Shown here in pieces: positions 22,785 to 35,131 of a DNA stretch of 64,000 nt (position 1 is the stretch's first letter; each line of letters starts with the position of its first letter). The stretch is taken from the NCBI GenBank assembly GCA_026120035.1, contig JALRME010000004.1, forward strand, positions 868,001 to 932,000. The letters are read 5' to 3'. Both the position numbers and the translations under genes were made by a program. This stretch comes from Coleophoma eucalyptorum (taxonomy: Eukaryota; Ascomycota; Leotiomycetes; Helotiales; Dermateaceae). The notes beneath the pieces are model-generated. The model did no database searches. It saw nothing but the letters and a program-made list of their open reading frames with translations, and was not told where the DNA came from.

Positions 22785-23400
22785 TCATTTGAATTTGCCA
22801 TCCTGATCCTGCATCTGAAACTGCTACTCTATTCTTGAAATCTGAATCTGATTCTAAATCTTAAATCTGATCCCTGAAGCGAAATTCGTGACGAACCTGC
22901 TATTCTGAACCTATGGACATTGTCGGATTAGACTGCGATGTACAACGAAGTTTTTGACCTGGTGCTGTGAATTTGGAATGAACCTGGGCTCGTGGATGAC
23001 CTGTACATGAATATATACATCTGGTCCTAGGATGAGCCTGTAATTTTAATCTGCAAATGAGCTTGTGAACCTGATCCTGTAGATGAACCTGGATGACCCG
23101 TAACCTGAGTGTAAGGTGAAACGAAATCCACTGAAGCTATGAACTCGAAAGTGTTAAATGCAAAACTTACTATGAATTGACCTATGGATCTGAATCCGAG
23201 CCTATGAATGATCTTGTGAACCTGGACCTGCGATTTGAAACGAATTCCTTGTAATCTACTAAACCTTTGAGCCTGAACTGTTACCCTGAATCTGCTATTC
23301 TAGTCCCGAGCCTGAGCCTAAGAACCCAGACCTGGACCTAAATACTACACTGAACCTGTGAATGACCCAATGAATGAACCTTCGATATGCGACGAGTTCC
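22785..23400 (+). repeat. Degenerate repeat field built on a TGAACCTG-like core
   Basis: Across about 600 bp, variants of TGAACCTG, TGAATCTG, TGACCTG, TGAGCCTG and GATCCTG recur every 10-25 bases, often separated by GA- or TG-rich linkers. No strict period is visible by eye. It looks like an old minisatellite or simple repeat that has diverged by point mutation. There is no open frame through it. Confidence 0.6.
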
Positions 23401-24092
23401 TATGAAACTTTGAATCTTGGCTAAACATTGCTGTTCTTGACTCTCAACTAGTGCTTTTGCTGGTTGTTGCTATAACTGAAAGACATTGACCTGTCATACA
23501 TCGGTGCAGACCATCTGCCACAGTATTGGGGGGCTTTCAAACCCGTATTTGGCCCCGACTTCAAGACTCCAAGCGGACTATTCATGAAGCAGTGTGAAGT
23601 TTTGCGGAATGAAGCTGTGGCTAAGGCCACTTCATTCTCTTGTTCTGATAGTATCCCAGTTTGCTCAAAGCGGGTGTCCCGAGAAATTTTTTTGGAATGC
23701 GAGCATGCTTGGTCTTCTTATTTCTGAACAGTACCGACCAGCTTCAGACTGTTCAGATAACCCCTACTGCCGTTATGCGAAGAGACTTAGCGATCGTTTG
23801 CAACTACGAGGCCATTAACCCTATCCAACTTGCCGAGCGAATCCCTTCATTGTTGATAACTACTATAGGCTAATCGTATTACTGAGGTCATAGTAGAAGT
23901 CCGTAACTGATTCGGATTAGAGATAGGTCTGAAATGAATGATTAAAAGTGAGCACGAAGCTCTTATCTATTTGGGAACTTCAAAGAAATACAATGTAGCT
24001 CTCTGAGTCATAAATAACAAAACAAAAGACGCCATTCGATCTTGACACAATGCTGCGTCATTTAAATTTCAATCACTAACTCCCTACTTTAG
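23401..24092. other. Gene-free, low-coding stretch
   Basis: Short frames on both strands (for example around 23590-23870) do not form a gene. No motif recognised. It probably belongs to the same transposon-rich tract. Confidence 0.45.
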
Positions 24093-24989
24093 TTAAATAA
24101 CCTTAGCATCTGCAGACGACATAAAGGTCAGCTTGGGTCTGAACTCACAGGGCTTCATATCCACGCCATCAAGCTCGTCATTATACTGGAATAAGAGTCA
24201 GTAACATCATATTTGAATCTCATACCATTTCTTACCTACATATATATTGTCTCTGGACATCTCCCTGTGTCTACTCCCCACGACTTGGATCTCATGTTGC
24301 GTGTTCTCGCCTGCTCTGAAACCCATGTTTGAGGCTGTTCCATAGTAGTATGGATCATTCGCATTTCTAATCCTCAAGTTCTCCTGTTCAGCTGCAGCTT
24401 GAGGATTAAACTTATCTCTCAGATTGACCATATCACAATAAAATGGTTTTTTGGCCTTAACCATTGCCCTCCATACGGCGGCAAATTCGTAACTGGGAAA
24501 AACTAATTGGTGTCTCGATAGGCTAGAAGAATTGTCGACAAAGTCAAGACCGTAAATTGATTCAGTAAATTCCTGTGTGTTCATGCATTCGACTTCTTCC
24601 TGAATCAATTTACCGTCCACAAACTTCCCGACAACAGTAATCATTGGCGACCATTTCCCATCATCAGCTACTCTTCCTGGAGAATACGGTGCCGAGTAAG
24701 TATTCCAACCGTCCGGAACCAGTGCGCTATAACATTGCTTGCACATCTTACCAGCTATCTGAACCTTCATAACGCCTCCATTCTCGTATACAAAACACAG
24801 AGAATCAGGTTTAGTGACTAAATCTTGAGTCTGTTGCATGCGACTCAAAGGGCAGCCACCAAAAAACGACCATGAGGCAATGTTGTCGGCAGAACCGGGA
24901 AAGCCCGCAATGACTATCGGATTTGGAAATAGGTCGTTCTGGATATTGTCGTGTCGAATACGAACTAGCGGATGGCTTGAAACAGACAT
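24093..24989 (-). CDS. Fungal hypothetical protein, 280 aa
   Basis: The gene model is exon 24989-24240 and exon 24185-24093 (minus strand) with intron 24186-24239 (GTAGGT...CCAG), phase 0, giving 280 aa. The short second exon is a clean 30-codon frame ending in DAKVI, which supports the splice over a simple read-through ending. The sequence has CKQC at 83-86, several Trp and Tyr, no signal peptide and no membrane span. I do not recognise a domain. The gene is isolated in a repeat-rich region with about 1.6 kb of empty DNA upstream, so it may be lineage-restricted. Confidence 0.65.
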
Positions 24990-26656
24990 ATAATAATAAT
25001 TATTCTATCTACTACGTAGATTATCTAAGGCGGCTGTAGTGTACTACGGTGCCTATATTGTACAGGGGTGGAAGGGGTTGAATTGTTTTGCGATACTTCA
25101 TCCCTTAGCAAGTGATGCATATAAATATGCTTATATAAATATCACGTGTAGTCATGTGCCCTACATGTGATCACCTCCTTACGGCGGTAAACCTACCTTC
25201 TAACAACGACAACAATATTGATGAGCCCATCTGTCTGGCTAATATGCTGGGTCTCGATATATTTCGAGTGGTACTGTGACGGGGTTACTTGCTGTCACCT
25301 GATTTCAACTCTATTCTGTCACGAGGATCTTGCATATATAAATGCAGCTGGGCTGTACTATAAAAAAAACAACAATTTTACAACCTTTTTTAACCAATCC
25401 AAAACTAGACGATAACTGCGAAATGTAGTGCTGCTACTGAACTACCCTCTATTCCACGTCCTGCAACTCTATGTGCTCTGATGGGACTTACCCCACCACA
25501 GTACGAGCAACCCCCCCACTTCCAGAATCAAGAGTGGAAGTTTTCTGGATTTTGCTTTCTGCTATACCTGTAATTATTATATTTGATAATGGCTTCGCTA
25601 TGAAAATGAATCCTTTCGTTGGACATCGAAGTCAGTGTTAGGCCTTACTTTTTAAGAGAATCACCCCGTAGATACTCTTTCTCTTATAAAAGTGAACAGA
25701 TTGGCGAACCTACGTTACGGGGCTTCTCTCGTCCAATATCCTGAATTTACTCATACTAGTCCAACAGAATGACCCATTCGTCCGATTCTATGGGTTAAGA
25801 TCCAAATCAAAGATCCTATTCAATAATGACCTATATGGAATATACCGATGGAGCTTCATCTTGCCATGTTTCTGGAGCTCGTAACTTAAGAAGTTTCATT
25901 CAAATACACCCATGGCTAAGCTGTACAAGACATGACTCATCAAACTTGTCAAAGCTATTATTATAAGATAACCGCAAAAATATCATTCCAAAATTTGGGC
26001 ATCCAACGGTCATCACGAAGTGGGCATTGAATGATGAAGATTGAACAGTTCAGCGTTGCTGAATAACCTCAAATCTGCCAAATCATGAAACAGATCAAAA
26101 GACTACCCGATAGGCAAAAATAAAAAACATACAACAGTAGGTATTCGCTAGTGGTCACCCACTCAACTACTAATCTACTGATCTAAGGCTTTAATCAGAT
26201 CAATAATTGGAAAGGCCGCTCCTAGCTTAAATGGTGAGCACGCCGCCCTACCAAATTTAGCAGGCCGCGTAAGTAGGGAGTGAGTCCTGGTGATAATGGT
26301 GAGCCGTGGTGATCCGTAGAGATACGAGGTGAGCTGAAGTGGTCTCTGATAATATGAGTAATAAGATAGTTCAGGGGAACAGGAGTAGAAATACTAGTTT
26401 CTATAAGTATAAATGTATTTCCTGCTTATAGATGCCATCTTCTTTGTTCCAGATAGAAATATACACACTTTACAACCTTACAGCAATAGCTCCTGGAGCG
26501 ATAGGTTTAGAAGACCGGATTGCCCGCGCTGCATTGCGAGGCTGTACTCAAGAGACTATAAGTGCTCGTGAGTCGAATAAAAGCCAACCTAGAGACAAAG
26601 GTCAAGTGAAATGGCAGCAACGGTAGATATTCGCTTCATAACTTTTGAAATATTCA
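24990..26656. other. Gene-free AT-rich tract, 1.7 kb
   Basis: No gene is supported. An imperfect palindrome (atcacgtgtag / ctacatgtgat) lies at 25141-25171. Small frames at 25218-25415 and 26432-26626 lack motifs. The stretch 26270-26430 is rich in GTGATCC/GTGAGC-like words and ends in a TATA-like segment, as in some solo LTRs, but I could not find matching ends. Confidence 0.45.
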
Positions 26657-27798
26657 CTATTGCTTACTAATACCGGGGGTGTCTGGGATTACATAGACAT
26701 ATTTCACAGCACTGGCCTTGCCCTCTTTCAAATCTTTCAGCCCTTTCTCAACCCCATTCAAACCACCAGGGACCACTTCGAAAGGATGACCCGAAAACCA
26801 TCCTTCACTCAAACCCCTCCCAAAAAGCCTTGAATAGATGAATCCAAACTCTTTACCACCTGTTGTTACACCTTGCTTTGATGCCTCCGCAAACCAGGGA
26901 TCTTGTGCTACATCCCTATGAACGCTAATCACCACCGTTATAGTGCGGTGGAACGATTCTGGAATAGCACTGAAGTCTCCGTTTGGATTGATGAGATTGA
27001 TGTGCCCGGCGGGATCTAGAACTTTGATGATGTTTTGAAAACTGCCGTGATCGCTCGTCACATCGAAGGCATACTCCAACTTGCTTTGTCCTGCACTATG
27101 GAGAGCATCGCGAATGCCCCTAACAATTGCTTCATCCGACTGTCTATAGTCAACTACCGTGTCTCCTTTAGAACGATTAATAAGTGTCTCCACGTATGGA
27201 GAACCTTTGCCTGCCACGGCAATGATAGGGTGGATATTTGAGGCTTGTGCAAGCTTGACAGCAAATGATCCGACGGCTGAGGAAGCGCCGTAAATTACCA
27301 GTGGATAGGGCTTGGTCGCTGCATCCCAGAGAGGAGGGAGTCGAAGGCGAGAGAAAAGACCGGTGGCTGCAACAAGAGCTGCCATGGGGATTGTAGCAGC
27401 CTGTTTATTTCGTCAGCAAGTATTTCAAGCTAGCTTGTACCAATTTATCAGCACCAACTCACCTCCTCAAAAGTAATCTGTTTTGGAATGTGAAATGTTG
27501 TAAACCCATAACACACGGCGTATTCAGCATATGTCCCACCACTTTTGCCAAACTGGTGATAGCCTGCTACGCGATCACCAACTTTGAACTCGGTGATATT
27601 GTCTCCTACAGCATATATCGTACCGGCGACATCTTCGCCTTGGTTGAAGGGAACCTTTGAGGCATCGGCTCGTTTCCAATCTTTGGGGTTGCTACCCGCA
27701 ACGGCCACCTTGATTAGAACCTGATCATCGTTATAATCGGGTATAGGAGATTCTACAATCTCGATGGTCGGGCCCGCGCTGACTAGTACTTCCTTCAT
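26657..27798 (-). CDS. Zinc-type alcohol dehydrogenase-like / quinone-oxidoreductase-like MDR protein
   Basis: This is a medium-chain dehydrogenase/reductase of 359 aa. Exons are 27798-27463 and 27400-26657 (minus strand), intron 27401-27462. The catalytic N-terminal part has VAVAGSNPKDWKR and the conserved GEDVAGTIYAVG and VGDRVAGYH segments. After the splice come IPMAALVAATGLF and the Rossmann motif YGASSAVG at about 149-156. It lacks the catalytic-zinc Cys, so it is of the quinone reductase/enoyl-reductase (ToxD-like) type and would use NADPH to reduce an activated double bond. Similar proteins act as stand-alone trans-enoyl reductases in polyketide clusters, but no synthase is present here. 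The upstream in-frame extension to 27972 looks like leader, not coding, because MDR proteins start at MKEVLV. Confidence 0.88.
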
Positions 27799-28645
27799 TG
27801 ATGGCGATTTCTGTGTTGAAGAATTCAATGGTGAAAATGAAAAAGGACGTAGAAACTCAAGGCAGGTCTGTGACAAGAACAGCTGTTGTGAAAGGTGTAA
27901 GAGTTGAATTTGAGATGTTCCTCTAGCAAAAGCCCAAGTGGAATTGGCATATAGATATATTTTTCGAATCAATAATCTAGTTCTATCATGAATACACGAG
28001 ATAGTGCGTCATTTAATCAAACAGTGGATAGTAGATTGTCAATCAATCAACAGTAAGCACCTTCTTGTCCTCAACGCTAAGGAACCCACATATGTCTTTC
28101 TTTACCTTAGTAATGCGATTGATGACTGTAATTGATGTTTCTGCAGAGGTACTGTTTTGGACGATGATGACTGTAGATGGTGTTTCGGTGGTCGTTATGC
28201 TATGCCATTTCAAGCAGTCGTAAAGCCTTGGCAAATAAATCCTGGTCAAATGTGGAGAGACCTCGCTGACCTCGCTGACCTCGCTCGCTCGCTCGCTCCA
28301 GCGACACGAAGCATCAACACATTCAGCATTGGATACAGCTAGATACAAGCTCGCCGCATTTGCTATGACGCAAGTGCTGATAAAGCGACATGCTAGAGTA
28401 TTCCGAAAATACCTGAATGAGTTGTGATTCAGCTTGTGCGCATGTGTCCTTGACGAGAATCAAGTCTCTCCAAAGATATATAAATTCTGAAGGACGTGCA
28501 AACATTTCATCTCATCAGTTCATCGTCAACATTCGCATTCATATTCAAGTCTTCTTGCTAGCACTGCAATACCCAGATCTAAAAGCAAATGCTTTCACGT
28601 CATTTCAAAAATCTATTTCACCTTAAGCGACGAAACAACAACAAA
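27799..28645. promoter_or_regulatory. Divergent promoter region between the MDR and SDR genes
   Basis: 847 bp between two divergent oxidoreductase genes. A TATA-like element, GATATATAAA, is at 28475-28484, about 165 bp before the SDR start. A CTGACCTCG/CTCG repeat lies at 28258-28300. Divergent arrangement suggests the two genes could share control. Confidence 0.5.
28258..28300 (+). repeat. CTGACCTCG and CTCG short tandem repeat
   Basis: Three to four copies of the 9-mer GCTGACCTC run directly into a CTCG tetranucleotide run. It lies in the middle of the MDR/SDR divergent promoter. Confidence 0.85.
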
Positions 28646-29769
28646 ATGTCTCCAATTATCTTCATCACAGGTGCCTCTGGCTATATCGGCGGCGAGGTCG
28701 TCGATGTGTTTGTGAAGAAGCATCCAGAGTGGCAGCTTATCACTTTGGTCCGCAATGAGGAGCAGGCAAAGATTATCAAGGCCGCTTATCCAAGCGTCGA
28801 GACGGTGATTGGGACGCTAGATGACCACGATGTCCTCGTTGAACAGGGCAAGAAGGCTGATGTTGTTCTGCGTATGATAAAAATCATAATCAATGGGGTA
28901 AATTAAGCTAACAGTAGTGTAGAGACTGCATCTGCAGATCATCTTGAGGTTGGCCGATCCATTATCCAGGGAATGTCTGAGGGAAAGAAGGGGCACTATA
29001 TACATGTCTCTGGGTCAGGCATTCTGCATGATGTGACGAACGGATACGGAAATCCGACTTCGAAGATCTACCACGATGTTGCCGACGTCATGGAAATAAC
29101 TTCTTTCGACTCTACGCACGTCCATCGTGATGTGGATGCATCTGTCATTGAAGCAGGCGTCAAATACGGCGTCCCCACAGCAATTCTCTCGCCAGTCACA
29201 ATCTATGGCGTTGGACATGGGCCAATTAAGACGCGCAGTCTTCAAATCCCATTCTTGACAGAGGGAATCCTTAAGCGCGGGAAAGCATTTACCGTGGGCA
29301 AGGGTAACAACATCTGGGACAGTAAGAATACTCTAATCCTTCTTTTTCTGGCAGGCACTGATACAAAATTCTAGACATATACATTACCGACCTTGCTGAG
29401 GCGTATGCTAAGCTTACTGAAGAAGCTCTTAAGCCCAATGGATCGGCTGCAGCATGGGGTCGTGAAGGTTACTACTTCACCGAAGCTGCTGAGCACACCT
29501 GGGCGGACATCACGAAGGCAGTTGCGAAGATTTCCCATTCGCATGGGGCATTGGCATCTGAAGAGATTGACATGCTCACACCAGAGGAAGCCGTCGCGGT
29601 TCATCCCTGGGCACCGCTGCTTTGGGGCGGGAACTGTAGATGTCGTAGCGATCGCCTACGTGCCTTGGGCTGGAAGCCTGTAGGTCCATCGATTTATGAT
29701 TGTCTTCCCGAGATGGTCGATTTCGAGATCAAGGCGCTGGGCACTCAGTCGGCGGCAACAACCTTTTGA
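28646..29769 (+). CDS. Extended SDR / NAD-dependent epimerase-like protein
   Basis: An NAD(P)-binding Rossmann protein of 339 aa. Exons are 28646-28871, 28923-29321 and 29375-29769; introns 51 and 53 nt; phases close. The nucleotide-binding loop TGASGYIG is at 8-15. The first splice gives ADVVLQTASADHLE, and the second gives IWDNIYITDLAEAY, both as in fungal NmrA/epimerase-like proteins. HYIHVSGSG and SPVTIYGVGHG occupy the usual active-site positions, but the canonical YxxxK is not obvious, so the catalytic class is uncertain. It is divergent from the quinone-reductase-like gene, which may be functionally linked. There is no signal peptide. Confidence 0.87.
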
Positions 29770-29949
29770 ATTTGAGGCATAGGATGCGCAAGTAGGATGA
29801 GGTGTGATTTTGGAGATAGGTAGATAGAGGTAACTTCTAACCACTTACGTTTAAATTTTTAACAATGGAATACGTTTAATAATTTATAAGTGCAATAGAA
29901 ATAGTTAAGGGGATCTGCAAATGCACATGTTCTTTTAAGTTTTCTAACT

Positions 29950-30065
29950 GTTGGAATATCGATATATCTACCACCTGCACGTGAGGTAACATCGTTATAC
30001 CTCATGTAGGTATTGGTATATCGCTACGACACCTATAGGTGTATAGAGTTGGAATATCGCTATAC
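29950..30065. repeat. Three dispersed TTGG(A/T)ATATCG repeats with palindromes
   Basis: Copies begin at about 29951, 30013 and 30049. Between them are an imperfect inverted repeat (29973-29988 with 29998-30011, containing CACGTG/CATG-like cores) and a perfect 14-bp palindrome, ACACCTATAGGTGT, at 30030-30043. Confidence 0.75.
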
Positions 30066-30080
30066 TACTTGCTTGTTCCT

Positions 30081-30104
30081 GTGTTTGCGCTCAGGCGCAA
30101 ACAC
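30081..30104. repeat. Perfect 10-bp inverted repeat (hairpin)
   Basis: Arms GTGTTTGCGC (30081-30090) and GCGCAAACAC (30095-30104) pair perfectly around a TCAG loop. It is not followed by a T-run, so it is not a simple terminator. Confidence 0.88.
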
Positions 30105-31949
30105 TACATATGACTGTATTACTACGGAGGTCGAATCGATACCCAGAAGGGGTATTTATAAGACCTCCACCACACTCACTTAGAAGAATCATCTATATTT
30201 TTACCTTACCATTTTGACCTGTCTATTACAGCTATTGAAATAAGAGGTATATAGATCAACCAACACTAACTTATCTACTTTGTATTCATTAAAAAAGTAG
30301 GTACGATTTGACTTGGCAACTGTACCAAAAACTTCCACTTTTATTATTACAACCAAATGATTACATGAACAATTTGCAAAGCCCCTACCTAGTGCATAGG
30401 TAGGAAAGCCTACTCGAACCAAGATATCGCATGAACGGGTATCTGCAGTGTGGTTGCTTTCCCGCCTAAGACATTAACATCGAGGAAGCAGCTCCATTGT
30501 TAAACTGCGTTGACAGCGAAAATTGCTTGTTCACGAGATGAATGGATTTACGCCTTCATGCGACCAAACAGTCCTACCAGCGAGCAGGTGACGATGGCGT
30601 CGAGAGTAAAACAACGTCGGCGAGCAGCGAGCCTCTGCGGCGAAAAGTGGATCGTCTCGGCGAGAGGGATGACCGGCGATAAAAGAAGACCCTGTTGCCG
30701 AGGCTGAGCTACGACTGGCACTATCCAAGGTGCTCAAAAATTCCTTCCACTATCACTGCTCTCCAATGGTGGCCCGAAAATGACAGGGTGGTAATGGGAG
30801 CCTGGTATTGGGATTCTTGGCCTTGAGCAACCAATTTTAAAATATCCTGTCGATCTAAATCCGTTATGGATGTCCGTCTCTTCTCGACGGCAGCAATTGC
30901 CATTTTGGCAAGGGCTTAGGACGCTCTGAGGCCACGGACGAAAAAGTAATCGAAGTAGCAGTATGCCGTCCATGCTACAAGCTATCATCAATAAAGGATC
31001 TCTAAATATGCATCAATCAAGGCATTTCCCAGTATTTGCAAAACCTGGATATTTTCCATGTCAATGGAAAAAGTCCAAATGAATTACTCACGCTTGATCC
31101 ATCTATTCACCAGAATCACGAAGCTTTCGAATACCGCCATTTGTATCTAGACCAGCGGAGCAGAAACTAAAAGATGAGCCCAAAGTCTAGAAGTCTATGT
31201 TAATGATCTACTGCCGTTAGATCGTTCGGGACGTCCGAAAATCGTACTCGATAAGGTCTTGCAGTACAGAGATTTCCGCATTGTGTTCTCCGAGACCAAA
31301 CTGTATTTCTCGGCGATTCACGTTACAATTAATAACGCCACTGCGATTAATGATTTAACATCTACCCTAGCAACCAGATCGATTCAGATACAAGCCTGTT
31401 TAGTTGATAAATGTATAGTGTTCAAGGCTGAAGCTAACACCTTAGACCCTTCCGACCCTTCTAACGTCCTCCATAGGCACGCTTTCATGAGCCTAGTAAC
31501 TTTGTACTAGATCCGGTTTGTATGTCTCCACTACAATAGCCTATATCGTAAGTCACAAAGCGAATGGGCTCAATCATTCGTTCCTGGTCGTCAACAAAAT
31601 GGGACGACAGTGAAACCGCTTATGCCAAAAGTGACGGACAGCTCTTTAATCCATAGTGTTGGACCGGGTATCATCAAAGCCCTTCAGCAAATTATGACTT
31701 CACCAATTAATATGCCGTCTCAATGATTGAGGATCCGGATACCAAGTTTAGGCTTTAGGCTTTATATGTTGGAGCCATTGCTGAGCAAGCTCAGGATGGG
31801 TTCAATGGCAACGACGAAAAGGCCTATAGCAACTGGCACAATATTGAGTTCGTGCTGCATGTACAGCTGATGGGGTTGCAACTGTGGGAACAGGTGGAAG
31901 ATCAGTTAAAAGGGTTTTTGTACGTTAAACATATTGGTGTTGGAGCGAA

Positions 31950-32357
31950 GGAATGGTTCGAATGGCTTCAGTCCAATAGGGGGTCTCTTGGAGTTGTGTC
32001 TTCTCCACTTTCTTTTCCAGTCCTGTACCGAAATTTCCATCAGCCTTTTGTCCCTATCCAAGCGGATTCGTGGGTCACGGTAAACGGTGTAGACGGGCGT
32101 GGAGAGTACAGTGCCTTCTTCGAACCATTGTCCACATACGGTGGCACCGCCTATGGCTACAACTCGAGGCAAGCCGACGGAGACAGTACTACGCAGGCGT
32201 AGGGTTTCATAGAGCACATCATGCAGATAGACGAGATTCTTGCATTCAGCAAATGGCGCAACAAATTCAGGATTTAAGGGCGAAGGGAATGCTTAGTCTA
32301 GTTTGGCTTGCAAAGCGGCCTTTTTTTCTGGATGACGGCACATCAAGTCCATGATAT
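31950..32357 (-). pseudogene. Cytochrome P450 fragment, disrupted
   Basis: On the minus strand, from about 32357, the frame reads RHPEKKAALQAKLD, meets an in-frame stop, then AFPSPLNPEFVAPF, YLHDVLYETLRLR and GLPRVVAIGGATVCG, and ends VLSTPVYTVYRDP. This is the K-helix region of a fungal P450: the ExxR motif is ETLR, followed by the meander strand. The heme-binding Cys motif and the I-helix are not found, and the part after YRDP is scrambled. The gene is dead by stop and truncation. It sits in the repeat-rich tract between an SDR and an ene-reductase. Confidence 0.8.
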
Positions 32358-33510
32358 TTAAGACTTAGTTGAACGATTATCTAGAAGCCATTTTAAAGAA
32401 AATTAAATGGTAACTTATTGTTTTTCTTTTCTTTACTACTAAAATAACATTCAAGCTGTAGCTAGAGTTCGAAGAGATTAAGGAATAGCCCAATTATTCT
32501 TAGTCTATGGTCGTATGTACTGGTTATTATCCTGTTTGAATATATATTCTAAAGTATATTCGAACTTAGATTCCAAGATTCTATTTATGCTTCAAGTGTC
32601 TCGCAGATCTCGAAAAACTTGCAGCCATTTAGTTTGTTTGATTTATAATAATATGGTAATGAACAAGTCAGGATTCCTGATATGGATTGAAAATACCACA
32701 ATTTGATGCTTTTGCAAGTATACAAGTTCTCAAGCACGACGGCATATTATGAAGGGTAGTCGTTGGAATTAAGAGGTTATATAAATAATCATTTCAGGGA
32801 CTTCTCACCTTCACTTCTACACAGCCAATTGAACTCTTATAGCGGCAATCCATAGAGAATCGCAATAAGCCCAACAGGCCCCCGCAAGCCACGTCATTTT
32901 CAACCTTGAAAGATCTCTTTCAAAAGCACACCCCACGACTTCTCAATACGAATCCCCAAGAATCCGAAAGCTGAGAGGACATACTTGGCATAAAAAACGT
33001 ACGTTTTTAAGGTAGCAAGCTTAGAAAGCGGGCCACGGAAGCATTCGCATCCGTTATTCAGCAAGCCCGCAGAGCAAGAAAAGCTATTTAACCACCTCCT
33101 GCCTTGCTTTGAGATTGATACTCAAGCTTGGCCGGCAATTGACGTGGAAAGGATTGGCCGAGGTGTGAGGTACAGAATGGACGCGGTGGGGTGATACCTT
33201 AGCTGAGATAGAGAGGGGGAGGCCCGTGACATCATGGATTGTAATGGTAATTGTTCTTCCGATTATTCCTCATACCCCCTCTCGTTGGCGAAGCGGAAAG
33301 TCCATTAGTGGAATGATGTGATCTCGACCTGTGCCTATATAACCAGCTACGCTTTCCGGATATTGCGCTATTGAAATTGCCTCAGAAGTACTTGCTACCA
33401 AGCGCCAACCTTCACTCTATCAATTTTAGGAGTTGGGGTTTCCTTTTCATACAGTAGAAGCCAGACAGAAAGAACAGCTTATAGATACATACACCATTGA
33501 ACATCGGAAG
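32358..33510. other. Gene-free tract and ene-reductase promoter
   Basis: AT-rich sequence without a gene up to about 32800. From about 33280 it is promoter-like: TATATAA at 33336-33342 is about 170 bp before the ene-reductase start. Confidence 0.5.
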
Positions 33511-34951
<1,441 letters not shown>

Positions 34952-35131
34952 ATATGACCGTAAGAAAGACGATAGACCTAGCGGCACAATCAATGATATT
35001 TCCACCTTGTCTATTTTTGTGCCTGATGCAAAACGCTACTGAGAACAACATGGTCACCCATCCAGGGCTAAAATATTTTCAAACGACGCCTTCAGAACAA
35101 TCCTATCTATGCCTTGAAGGAAATACTTCAA

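Larger units (their letters stand above)
29770..31940. other. Gene-free, palindrome-rich AT tract
   Basis: No supported gene. The first 300 bp hold clustered palindromes and a repeated TTGGAATATCG motif (see separate entries). A GC-richer island at about 30570-30720 has repeated GGCGA words. Open frames on both strands are short and without motifs. Confidence 0.5.

Noticed and set aside
26270..26430. Possible solo LTR before the MDR gene
   Set aside because: TATA-like and GTGA-rich, but no matching second end or target duplication was found.
27799..27972. In-frame N-terminal extension of the MDR gene
   Set aside because: MDR proteins begin near MKEVLV; the extension is low-complexity leader sequence.
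31852..32202. Open plus-strand frame of 116 codons
   Set aside because: It begins at CTG and lies opposite the P450 remnant, whose motifs are on the minus strand.
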